A stretch of DNA of 31,201 bases from CAZWSC01 sp964636385 (GTDB lineage Bacteria > Eisenbacteria > RBG-16-71-46 > CAIMUX01), in NCBI GenBank assembly GCA_964636385.1, contig CAZWSC010000108.1, forward strand, positions 1 to 31,201, in the 5' to 3' direction. Below the pieces are notes generated by a model, which was not told the DNA's origin, ran no database searches, and was given only the letters and a program-made list of their open reading frames with translations. Position numbers and translations under genes: made by a program. Below, piece after piece: positions 17,726 to 24,972 of the stretch; position 1 is the stretch's first letter; each line of letters begins with the position of its first letter.

Positions 17726-19039
17726 CTAGTCGTAGTACTCGATTCCCAGGTGGGTGATCAGGTCCTCTCCCTTCAGATAGCGCAGCGTGTTCTTGAGCTT
17801 CATGAGCTGGATGAAGAGGTCATGCTCGGCATAGAGCCCGGGCGCGTGCTGCGGGCTCTTGAAGTAGAAGGAGAGCCACTCCTGGATTCCGCGCATCCCG
17901 GTGCGGCCTGCGAGGTCCAGGAAGAGCGCAAGGTCCAGAACGACGGGCGCGGCCAGGATCGAGTCACGGCACAGGAAGTTGATCTTGATCTGCATCGGGT
18001 AGTTGAGCCAGCCGAAGATGTCGATGTTGTCCCAGGCCTCCTTGGCGTCACCCCTCGGCGGGTAGTAGTTGATCCGCACCTTGTGATAGAGGTCGCCGTA
18101 CAGCTCAGGGTAGAGCTGGGGCTGCAGGATCGTATCCAGCACCGAGAGTTTGCTCTCCTCCTTCGTCTTGAACGACTCGGGGTCGTCAAGGACCTCGCCG
18201 TCCCGGTTGCCCAGGATGTTGGTCGAGAACCAGCCGTTGATCCCCAGGAGACGGGCCTTGAAGCCGGGCGCCAGGATCGTCTTCATCAGGGTCTGTCCGG
18301 TCTTGAAGTCCTTCCCTGCTATCGGCACCTGCAGTTCCCTCGCCAGCTCGACCATGGCGGGAACATCCCCGGAGAGATTGGGCGCACCGTTGGCATATGG
18401 TACTCGGCTCTTGATGGCTGCGTATGCGTAGACCATCGAAGGGGCGATCTCGGGGCTGTTCTCCCGCATTCCCTTCTCGAAGGCGGCCAGGGTCTGATGC
18501 ACGGCAGTCGGCTTCATGAAGACCTCTGTAGAGCCGCACCAGACCATCACCAGCCGCGCGAGGTCGTGCTTCTTACGGAAGCCCTCGATGTCGGCCATCA
18601 GCTGCCCGGCCAGATCCATCCAATTGGCGCCCTTCTTCACATGCTCGCCGTGCAGCTTCTTCACATACCTGTTGTCGAAGACCGCGGGCCAGGGGCGGAT
18701 CGCCTCCATCTCCGGACGGATGGTTTCGAGGAGGCGGGTATCGAGAACTCCGGCCTTCACTGCAGCCTGGTAGGTATCGTCCGGGAAGATATCCCATCCG
18801 CCGAAGACCAGGTCCTGGATGTCGCTGAGCGGGACGAAGTCCCGTATGAGGGGCGAGCGACCCTCGGTCCGCTTGCCGAGGCGTATTGTGCCGCTCTGGG
18901 TCAGGCTGCCGATCGGCTGAGCTGTCCCCTTCTTCGCCGCCAGGGCCCCTGCGATGAAGGTCGTGGCCACGGCGCCGAGGCCGGGCAGGAGGACTCCGAG
19001 CCTGCCCTCTGCCGGTTGAATGCGGATCTCCTTGCTCAT
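17726..19039 (-). CDS. ino1: Inositol-3-phosphate synthase (myo-inositol-1-phosphate synthase)
   Basis: It converts glucose 6-phosphate to 1L-myo-inositol 1-phosphate using a tightly bound NAD cycle. The protein has 437 residues. The NAD-binding start is LGVLLPGLGAVATTFIAGAL. The family core is present: RVPYANGAPNLSGDVPAM, PIAGKDFKTGQTLMKT, GINGWFSTNILGNRDGE, then IDIFGWLNYPMQIKINF and CRDSILAAPVVLDLALF. The start ATG at 19039 has AAGGAG (complement of 19047-19052) seven bases upstream. It is the first gene of a minus-strand group with the radical SAM and GT4 genes, and diverges from a LysR gene with palindromic sites between. In bacteria the product feeds phosphatidylinositol, inositol phosphoceramide, mycothiol or compatible solutes; which applies here is not evident. 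Confidence 0.96.
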   Translation of the reverse strand: MSKEIRIQPAEGRLGVLLPGLGAVATTFIAGALAAKKGTAQPIGSLTQSGTIRLGKRTEGRSPLIRDFVPLSDIQDLVFGGWDIFPDDTYQAAVKAGVLDTRLLETIRPEMEAIRPWPAVFDNRYVKKLHGEHVKKGANWMDLAGQLMADIEGFRKKHDLARLVMVWCGSTEVFMKPTAVHQTLAAFEKGMRENSPEIAPSMVYAYAAIKSRVPYANGAPNLSGDVPAMVELARELQVPIAGKDFKTGQTLMKTILAPGFKARLLGINGWFSTNILGNRDGEVLDDPESFKTKEESKLSVLDTILQPQLYPELYGDLYHKVRINYYPPRGDAKEAWDNIDIFGWLNYPMQIKINFLCRDSILAAPVVLDLALFLDLAGRTGMRGIQEWLSFYFKSPQHAPGLYAEHDLFIQLMKLKNTLRYLKGEDLITHLGIEYYD

Positions 19040-19139
19040 CTGGTTGCTCCTTCGGTTCGGGTTCAGCGGCCTGCGGTCCGTTGCAAACTCCTCCGGCGGC
19101 CCGGACGGCAGGGAGACTGTCTCTGCAGCCGCTCAGGAT

Positions 19140-19205
19140 ATGATAGGGCCTGGCAGGATATCATGGGCATTGATTCGTGATAGATTATCTATAAGCTCTG
19201 CTTAT
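19140..19205. promoter_or_regulatory. LysR-type operator region between ino1 and the regulator gene
   Basis: Three inverted repeats crowd into this AT-rich stretch. ATGATA (19140-19145) pairs with TATCAT (19159-19164). ATAGAT (19180-19185) pairs with ATCTAT (19187-19192) about one central base. ATAAGC (19191-19196) pairs with GCTTAT (19200-19205). The last contains T-N11-A (19192 and 19204), the classic LysR recognition pattern. A weak -35/-10 pair for the regulator, TTGATT (19170-19175) and TAAGCT (19192-19197), would overlap this site, which fits autorepression. The region probably controls both divergent genes; the binding itself is inferred. Confidence 0.6.
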
Positions 19206-19253
19206 GACCGGCGCCGGCAGGAACCGGCGGCCATCAGCAACCGGGGGAGACCG

Positions 19254-20213
19254 ATGCAGCTGAGCGACCTCGAAACCCTGGCGGCGGCCGTGGAGGAGGG
19301 AAGCCTGACTGCCGCGGCGCACCGCCTCTTCGTCAGCCAGCCTGCAGTCAGCGTGCGTCTGCAGAGGCTGGAGGCGGAGGTGGGGGAACCCCTCCTCCGC
19401 CGCTCCGGCAGGGGAGTGCGCACCACAGCAGCGGGTGACCTCCTGTACCGCAGGGCCAGGAACCTGCTGGACGAGCTTAAGAGGATGGAGGCCGAACTGG
19501 GAGGACGCGGTCCCCTTCAGGGGCGGCTTTCCATCGGCGCGACCGATCTCGTGGCGATCTACCACATGCCGGCCGTGCTGCGCAGGTTCCGCAGGAAGCA
19601 CCCGGGCCTGGAGCTGAACGTGCACGTCGAGGGAACGGCCGCCCTGGTGCGTCTCCTCGAGGCGGGGGAGATCGAGTTCGCCCTGGGCACCCTTCCTGTG
19701 ACTTCGCAGAGACTGCGGACGAACGCCCTGTACCGCGATCAGCTTGTCATACTGGCGCATCCCGGGCACAGGCTTGCGTCCGGGCGGAGATGGAGTCCTG
19801 CGGACCTGGCCGGGGAGACGTGGATCGGACACAAGCGGGACTCCGTGACGCGGCAGCTCCTGGACGGGTTCTTCGCCGCCCATTCTGTCCTGCCCAGGGT
19901 GGAGATGGAGATCTCGAACCCTGAGGCGATCAAGAAGCTCGTTCAGGTGCGACTCGGACTTGCGGCACTCCCCTGGTGCTCCGTAAGGCGGGAAGTGGGA
20001 GAGGGCCGGCTGGCCGCCGTGAAGGTGCGGGGATTCGATCTGCAACGGATATCGGGCCTGATACTGCAGTCGGGCATACCACCGGGCAGGGCCGCCTCCG
20101 CCCTTCGGGATGAGCTGGAGACGGGCTCAGGCCGGATTGCCCCGGAGACACCCGGCTGGGCCCCGGACAGGCGCGGGAGACAAACCCGGCCTGGACGCAG
20201 CCAGGGACCGTGA
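19254..20213 (+). CDS. LysR-family transcriptional regulator
   Basis: The protein has 319 residues from ATG 19254, preceded by GGGGGAGA. The N-terminal winged helix-turn-helix is standard: MQLSDLETLAAAVEEGSLTAAAHRLFVSQPAVSVRLQRLEAEVGEPLLRR. Residues about 90-290 are the periplasmic-binding-protein-like effector domain (LSIGATDLVAIYHMPAVLRRFRRKHPGLELNV, then GEIEFALGTLPV). The C-terminal 30 residues are a Pro/Arg/Gly-rich tail beyond the usual end. It diverges from ino1 across a palindrome-rich region, so ino1 is its likely target. The effector is unknown. Its stop codon directly abuts that of the convergent aminotransferase. Confidence 0.93.
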   Translation: MQLSDLETLAAAVEEGSLTAAAHRLFVSQPAVSVRLQRLEAEVGEPLLRRSGRGVRTTAAGDLLYRRARNLLDELKRMEAELGGRGPLQGRLSIGATDLVAIYHMPAVLRRFRRKHPGLELNVHVEGTAALVRLLEAGEIEFALGTLPVTSQRLRTNALYRDQLVILAHPGHRLASGRRWSPADLAGETWIGHKRDSVTRQLLDGFFAAHSVLPRVEMEISNPEAIKKLVQVRLGLAALPWCSVRREVGEGRLAAVKVRGFDLQRISGLILQSGIPPGRAASALRDELETGSGRIAPETPGWAPDRRGRQTRPGRSQGP

Positions 20214-21428
20214 TCAACCCTGGCCGGGCCCCCTTCCCGGGTATTGGCCGAGCCCTTTGACCAGGACCTTCATCGCCCTGCGCAGCGGTTCCTCACCGTA
20301 TACATAGGCGATCCTCGCTTCCCGCCGGCCGGCTCCCTTTGTTGCATAGAATCCATTGCCGGGCGCGACCATCACCGTCTCGCCCTGGTCCGAGAACTCC
20401 TCCAGCATCCAGACTGCGAACTTCTCCGCATCATCCACAGGGAGGATCGGCATTGCGTAGAAGGCGCCCCGAGGCACCCGGCAGAGCACGCCCTCTGCGT
20501 TGTTCAGCTCCTCGACGACGACGTCCCGCCTCCGCTGGTACTCCTGCTGAAGGTGGTCGTAGTAGTCCTGAGGCAGGCGCAGCGCTGCAGTCGCCATCCA
20601 CTGGCCCAGGGACGGGGGAGAGAGGCGGGCCTGCGCGAAACGGGTGACCGCCGCGATAAGGCTGCTGTTCCGGCTGCCGAGGCAGCCGATCCGTGCGCCG
20701 CACGCGCTGAAACGCTTGGAGATGGAGTCCATCACGATCAGCCGCTCCGATTCCTCCCTGTAGGTGAGAATCGAGCGGTGTCTGAGCCCGTCGTAGCAGA
20801 ACTCCCGGTAGACCTCATCGGCTGCAACGAAGAGCCCCCAGTCACGGGCCATCTCCAGGATCATCTCGAGTTCCGGCTCGGTGTAGACGGCGCCGGTCGG
20901 GTTGCCGGGATTGCAGATCAGGATCGCGCGCGTGCGGCCGGTCAGCCTCTCCTCCCAGACCCTGCGCGGCGGAAGCCTGTATCCGTCCTCGGGGTTGGCG
21001 GGCACGGGGATCACGCGCACCCCCAGCAACGCGGCGAATCCGATGTAGTTTGCATACATCGGTTCAGGAATGAGCAGTTCGTCGCCGGGATCGGTCACTG
21101 CCCCGAGAGCCATCAGGATCGCCTCGCTGCCTCCCGCCGTAACCACCAGGTCTTCGGGCCCGAGCTCGACTCCATGACGGCCGTAGTAATCCGAGAGGGC
21201 TTCCCGCATCTCCCTGATACCTGTTGAGGGGGAGTATGCCAGTACGGCAGGGTGATCATTGACAACTGCATCCCACATCGCCTTCGGTGTCGGAATGTCG
21301 GGCTGCCCGATGTTCAGATGCCATACCTTGACGCCCCGCGCCGTAGCGCTGTCGGAATAGGGGACCAGCTTGCGAATAGGACTTGCCGGAGACGAAAGAC
21401 CTCTCGTCGACAACCGAACAGGCCTCAT
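20214..21428 (-). CDS. Class I pyridoxal-phosphate aminotransferase
   Basis: The protein has 404 residues; ATG at 21428 follows GGAGGATCGTC. HLNIGQPDIPTP opens the substrate region, VVTAGGSEAILMALGAV is the conserved cofactor helix, and ILICNPGNPTGAVYT carries the PLP-contacting Asn. The PLP lysine is K238 in SISKRFSACGARIGCLG. This resembles aspartate/aromatic aminotransferase-like enzymes of subgroup I rather than the aspartate enzyme at 9783, and the two differ clearly. The substrate is unknown. The gene is downstream of the DUF3467 gene on the same strand, 165 bases apart. Confidence 0.88.
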   Translation of the reverse strand: MRPVRLSTRGLSSPASPIRKLVPYSDSATARGVKVWHLNIGQPDIPTPKAMWDAVVNDHPAVLAYSPSTGIREMREALSDYYGRHGVELGPEDLVVTAGGSEAILMALGAVTDPGDELLIPEPMYANYIGFAALLGVRVIPVPANPEDGYRLPPRRVWEERLTGRTRAILICNPGNPTGAVYTEPELEMILEMARDWGLFVAADEVYREFCYDGLRHRSILTYREESERLIVMDSISKRFSACGARIGCLGSRNSSLIAAVTRFAQARLSPPSLGQWMATAALRLPQDYYDHLQQEYQRRRDVVVEELNNAEGVLCRVPRGAFYAMPILPVDDAEKFAVWMLEEFSDQGETVMVAPGNGFYATKGAGRREARIAYVYGEEPLRRAMKVLVKGLGQYPGRGPGQG

Positions 21429-21506
21429 GACGATCCTCCATGGTCTTCTTGGCGGCCCCGGTTGGAGTGACTCTTCTCCGTGGAGCCGGAAAAACTCACC
21501 ATCCTG

Positions 21507-21535
21507 AATCTAGTCCCGAACCGTCTGTGCTGCAA
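21507..21535 (-). promoter_or_regulatory. Possible sigma-70 promoter for the aminotransferase gene
   Basis: On the minus strand TTGCAG (complement of 21530-21535) and TAGATT (complement of 21507-21512) are separated by exactly 17 bases. Transcription would begin about 70 bases before the start codon. The boxes are imperfect, so confidence is modest. It implies the aminotransferase need not be co-transcribed with the DUF3467 gene. Confidence 0.35.
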
Positions 21536-21593
21536 CGCTTTGGGGCCAGGACTTTCGTGGGGGCACCTGATCCGGACGAACGAATCGGTAAGG

Positions 21594-21902
21594 CTAGTCC
21601 GTCTTGAAGCCGATATTGCTCGTGGATGCGGTGGTGCCCTGAGCCCGGATCTTGCCGAACTGGTCTTCATAAGCCTTTATCTTGGCCTCGAGAGCCTGAA
21701 GAAGAGACATGGCGTTCTGCGGGGTCATGATTATGCGGGAGTAGACCTTGGCCTTCGGAACACCAGGCAGGATGCGCGCGAAGTCGAGGATGAACTCGGA
21801 GGGGGAATGCGCAAGGATGACGAAATTCGAGTAGGTCCCCTCCACCTCGCCGGGGTCGATCTGAATCTGGACTTGCTTCTGTCCGGGCGACTGCTTTTCC
21901 AT
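21594..21902 (-). CDS. DUF3467 family protein
   Basis: A small protein of 102 residues. I chose the ATG at 21902 because GGAGGGAAAC lies just upstream; the longer frame adds about 50 low-complexity residues. The family core is VQIQIDPGEVEGTYSNFVILAHSPSEFILDFARILPGVPKAKVYSRIIMTPQNAMSLLQAL, given here only to mark residues 12-72. A C-terminal helix (EAKIKAYEDQFGKIR) follows. DUF3467 proteins are widespread in bacteria, and I know of no established function. It diverges from the histidine kinase gene across 200 bases in which I saw no clear promoter. Confidence 0.85.
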   Translation of the reverse strand: MEKQSPGQKQVQIQIDPGEVEGTYSNFVILAHSPSEFILDFARILPGVPKAKVYSRIIMTPQNAMSLLQALEAKIKAYEDQFGKIRAQGTTASTSNIGFKTD

Positions 21903-22102
21903 GTTTCCCTCCGCGGAACCCGGCTTGCTGGCCCGGGGCGGTCCTTTCGGCAACCACTTCATCGGTTCACGACTCCGTTCTGGGCCATGCCCTCCATACC
22001 TGCCGCATTCGCATACCGGTACGGCAGGCCCGCGCAGGACCCGGTCTGGAACAGACAACTCAGCAGATCACCAGAGAGCGCGCCGCTCTGCATGGAGACG
22101 AC

Positions 22103-24079
22103 ATGACCGACACTTCCCGACCGTCCAATCCCCTGACGCTGCCCGGCGGTGACCAGAACGGTCAGTATAGCAGAGGGATTCTGGACGACGCAGGGCAAAT
22201 GTCCCAGCTTTTCCGGGTGACGACGGTGCTACACGGACTGACCGATCTGGGGGCCATAACTTCCGCCCTTCTTACGACACTGATCACGGAGGAGGGTCTC
22301 GGATTCGACCGCGCAGCCCTCTTCGTCATGGATCGGACGCGCAGGAGACTCCGCGGTTTCGACGCTGCGGGGGAGCGTGAGCGTGAGCTGACCCGCGACT
22401 TCTGGAAGCTCCTGGACGGCTTTCCGGAGTCCATTGCAGACTCGGTCCGGTTGATCATGGATCCCCGCAGGCGCCTCTGCAGTCCGCTGGGGCGCAAGGT
22501 GCGGCGCCTCGTTTGCGAGATGGGCGAGACCGGGACCGCAATGGCTCTGGCTGTCAGTGAAGGAAGACCGGTCTGCACGGCCGTGGATGGCGTGCCCGAT
22601 CCCGAAGGCCTGGTCCGCGCGCTGGGCCCGGGTCCCTGGAGCTTCTGGCCCCTTCCCGGTATCGGCGGCGTCAGCGGCGTAGTGGCAGTTGCAGGAGGTT
22701 ATGCCCAGCCTCTGCCCGGGCAGATCCGCGAACTGCTCAACATCGTGAGCCACCATGCCGGCCTCTCGATCGAGCGGGGCATGACCTATCAGGAACTCGA
22801 ACGGCAGGTCGCGGAGATGGCGACGATCCAGGAGGTCTCCAGGGGGATTCTGTCCGCAACGAATCTGCAGGATCTGCTCCTCCTGATCTCAAGGGTGGCC
22901 GCACGGGTAATGCAGGCACGGTGGGGTGTCACCTGGCTTGCAGAGGGTCCGGAGGAGACACTTCGAGTGGCATCCCAGTGCGGTCTTGCCCCCGCGGACA
23001 ATGACTTTCTCGAGGCGCTGACCCCGCTGGCCGCCAGGTGTGTCGAGACCCACAGGCCGGTGCGCAGGACCGAGGTCGGAAGTGACGGCATTCCCGCGCC
23101 TGCATCGGAAGGTACCGTGCGGTCAATCGTCTTCGTGCCGCTCATCGCTTTCGGCCGTACCATGGGGGTTCTGGGGGTCGGAGACAGGGAGGCGTCGGGA
23201 GATCTAGACCACTCGGTATTCGAGGAGGAGGACGAGCAGTTCCTGACAGTTCTGGGGACGCAGGCGGCAATCGCGATCAAGAACGCCAACCTCTTCGAAC
23301 AGGTCCGTATAGCCGAGAAGCGCCTCCGGGAAACCCAGTCCCTGCTTATGCAGACAGAGAAGCTGGCGGCGCTCGGGGAGATGAGCGCGAAAGTGGCTCA
23401 CGAGATCCGCAATCCGCTGACGTCGGTCGGGGGATTCGCCCGACGGATCGCCCGGGCCATGCCCGAAGGGGATCCGAACCGCGAGAGTGCTGAGCTGATC
23501 ATACGGGAGACACGCCGACTCGAGGGAATACTATCCGAACAGCTCGAGTTCGCGCGGCTCAGCAGACCCAGGCTTGAAGATGTGGATCTCTGCGAGGTGG
23601 TTGGTGACACGATCCATCTCATCCGCGAGGAGGCAGACCGCAAGGGAGTCGCGATTCTCGAGGAGTACGGAAGGAATCTTCCTCCGGTGCTGCTTGATCG
23701 CGACAAGGTCAGGCAGGTTTTTCTGAACATACTTCACAACGCTCTCGAGGCTGTCAGCCAGGGAAACCGGATCCAGATCCGGGTTGACCGCGTAGGAGGA
23801 GACATTCGCCTTGAGATCGGGAACGACGGCGAACCTCTTCCCGGGGAGATCATGGACAGCCTGTTTGTGCCCTTCGCAACGGCGAGGGCCGGCGGTACCG
23901 GGCTCGGACTGGCCGTCGCACATCAGATCGTCAAGGAACACGGTGGGGAGATTCAGGTGCGGACGGGAGACGAGTGGAGTGCTATCTTCACAGTCAGCTT
24001 CCCGATTCGCGATAATCTCGATCGGCGCCGGACACTGCCGGACCGGCGCGCAGGCCGCGACCGCCGGAGGGCGGCCTAG
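22103..24079 (+). CDS. Sensor histidine kinase with two GAF-like domains
   Basis: The protein has 658 residues and no obvious membrane segment, so it is probably cytoplasmic. Residues about 35-225 and 238-400 are two GAF-like sensor domains, the second ending with FLTVLGTQAAIAIKNANLFEQ. A short coiled linker leads to the H-box KVAHEIRNPLTSVGGF with phospho-acceptor H433. The N-box is LNILHNALEAV (N546), G1 is IGNDGEPLP and G2 is GGTGLGLAVAHQI. The last 20 residues are strikingly Arg-rich (DRRRTLPDRRAGRDRRRAA). GGAGACGAC precedes ATG 22103. The signal is unknown. The receiver gene follows after 22 bases and is the likely partner. Confidence 0.92.
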   Translation: MTDTSRPSNPLTLPGGDQNGQYSRGILDDAGQMSQLFRVTTVLHGLTDLGAITSALLTTLITEEGLGFDRAALFVMDRTRRRLRGFDAAGERERELTRDFWKLLDGFPESIADSVRLIMDPRRRLCSPLGRKVRRLVCEMGETGTAMALAVSEGRPVCTAVDGVPDPEGLVRALGPGPWSFWPLPGIGGVSGVVAVAGGYAQPLPGQIRELLNIVSHHAGLSIERGMTYQELERQVAEMATIQEVSRGILSATNLQDLLLLISRVAARVMQARWGVTWLAEGPEETLRVASQCGLAPADNDFLEALTPLAARCVETHRPVRRTEVGSDGIPAPASEGTVRSIVFVPLIAFGRTMGVLGVGDREASGDLDHSVFEEEDEQFLTVLGTQAAIAIKNANLFEQVRIAEKRLRETQSLLMQTEKLAALGEMSAKVAHEIRNPLTSVGGFARRIARAMPEGDPNRESAELIIRETRRLEGILSEQLEFARLSRPRLEDVDLCEVVGDTIHLIREEADRKGVAILEEYGRNLPPVLLDRDKVRQVFLNILHNALEAVSQGNRIQIRVDRVGGDIRLEIGNDGEPLPGEIMDSLFVPFATARAGGTGLGLAVAHQIVKEHGGEIQVRTGDEWSAIFTVSFPIRDNLDRRRTLPDRRAGRDRRRAA

Positions 24080-24101
24080 ACCGGCCAGGAGGGAAGACCA
24101 C

Positions 24102-24509
24102 ATGCGGAAGTTGCTGATCGTTGAGGACGACACAAGCCTCCGGAAGCTTTACGAGTCCGAGTTCAGGGAGGAAGGGTACGAGGTCACCAGTGTGGCATCC
24201 GGAGAGGAGGCCATGGAGCACATTCAGGCTGCGCCCCCTGAAGCTGTAGTCCTGGACATCCGCCTCTCCGGGATCGACGGGCTGACCATCCTGAGGGAGC
24301 TGCTGCAGGACAAACCCGGTATCGCGGTGGTCCTGAACTCGGCTTATCCGAGTTACAAGCAGTCATTCGCCAGCTGGTCCGCCGACGGATACGTCGTTAA
24401 GTCCTCCGACCTGACGGAGCTGAAGCAGGCAGTCGCCTCGGCACTGGAGCGCCGGGCGCAGGCGGCCGGAGGGATCTCCGGCGGACACAGGGGTCCCCAG
24501 GCAGCCTGA
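24102..24509 (+). CDS. Single-domain response regulator (receiver only)
   Basis: The protein has 135 residues; GGAGGGAAGACCAC precedes ATG 24102. Receiver residues are in place: E8/D9/D10 (VEDD), phospho-acceptor D52 (VVLDIRLSGIDG), S80 in LNSAYPSYK and K100 in YVVKSSDL. There is no DNA-binding or enzymatic output domain; the end is an Ala/Gly-rich tail. It probably accepts phosphate from the kinase just upstream and acts by protein contact or as part of a relay. The insertion-like PSYKQSFASW after the Ser site is less usual. Confidence 0.92.
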   Translation: MRKLLIVEDDTSLRKLYESEFREEGYEVTSVASGEEAMEHIQAAPPEAVVLDIRLSGIDGLTILRELLQDKPGIAVVLNSAYPSYKQSFASWSADGYVVKSSDLTELKQAVASALERRAQAAGGISGGHRGPQAA

Positions 24510-24517
24510 GAAACACC

Positions 24518-24546
24518 TTGACCAGTTGGTTGAGACGGTGTATTCA
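24518..24546 (+). promoter_or_regulatory. Sigma-70-like promoter for tRNA-Phe
   Basis: TTGACC (24518-24523) and TATTCA (24541-24546) are separated by exactly 17 bases. The tRNA begins 22 bases after the -10 box. The -35 is near consensus and the -10 moderate. It sits just after the response regulator stop. Confidence 0.55.
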
Positions 24547-24568
24547 AGGAGGCGCGAAAAGTTTGGGT

Positions 24569-24644
24569 GGTACCTTAGCTCAGTTGGTAGAGCACTAGAC
24601 TGAAAATCTGGGTGTCCGCGGTTCGACTCCGCGAGGTACCACCA
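24569..24644 (+). tRNA. tRNA-Phe (GAA)
   Basis: A 76-base cloverleaf. The acceptor GGTACCT pairs with AGGTACC, the D arm is GCTC/GAGC, and the anticodon arm is CTAGA-CTGAAAA-TCTGG with GAA in the loop. The T arm contains GGTTCGACTCC. CCA is encoded at 24642-24644. It reads UUC and UUU codons. Confidence 0.97.
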
Positions 24645-24739
24645 TTGTCTGCCTGGCCCGGTCTGCGCGACCCGACACCCTTGTCAATGGGAGTCAACGT
24701 GCAGCCGGGAGGGATCTTGACAGGCGCTGGAGGAATCGT

Positions 24740-24768
24740 CCGTGGCCGCAGGCTGCGGACGGTTTATT
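24740..24768 (+). terminator. Hairpin with T-rich tail between the two tRNA genes
   Basis: CCGCA (24746-24750) pairs with TGCGG (24754-24758), and the outer CCGT (24740-24743) pairs with ACGG (24759-24762) with a GG bulge. TTTATT follows directly. It lies about 95 bases after tRNA-Phe and 20 bases before tRNA-Thr, so it may end the tRNA-Phe transcript. The T-run is short and the stem bulged. Confidence 0.4.
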
Positions 24769-24787
24769 CCATTGAAGCGGGTTTTGG

Positions 24788-24863
24788 GCTGGTGTAGCTC
24801 AGTCGGTAGAGCAGCGCATTCGTAATGCGCAGGTCAGCGGTTCGAATCCGCTCACCAGCTCCA
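24788..24863 (+). tRNA. tRNA-Thr (CGU)
   Basis: A 76-base cloverleaf. The acceptor GCTGGTG pairs with CACCAGC, the D arm is GCTC/GAGC, and the anticodon arm is GCGCA-TTCGTAA-TGCGC with CGT in the loop. The T arm contains GGTTCGAATCC. The discriminator is T and CCA is encoded. It reads ACG, a codon likely to be common in this GC-rich genome. Confidence 0.97.
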
Positions 24864-24972
24864 TCCTTCCTTTCGAGGTCTGCCCTGATACTTCCCGGCA
24901 GGCGCCGGGCAGTGGACCGCAGACGGGGCGAGCTTGATCGATCCTCGGCTCCCGCTGCAGGGAACACTCTTA

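Noticed and set aside
17750..19180. Long open frames opposite ino1, glmS, lepA, the receptor and the secreted-protein gene
   Set aside because: They are antisense shadows of strongly recognised genes. They arise because GC-rich codon use removes stop codons, and their products show no known motifs.
24717..24722. Perfect TTGACA upstream of tRNA-Thr as a promoter
   Set aside because: No acceptable -10 box lies 16-18 bases downstream; the nearest TATTCC is 42 bases away.
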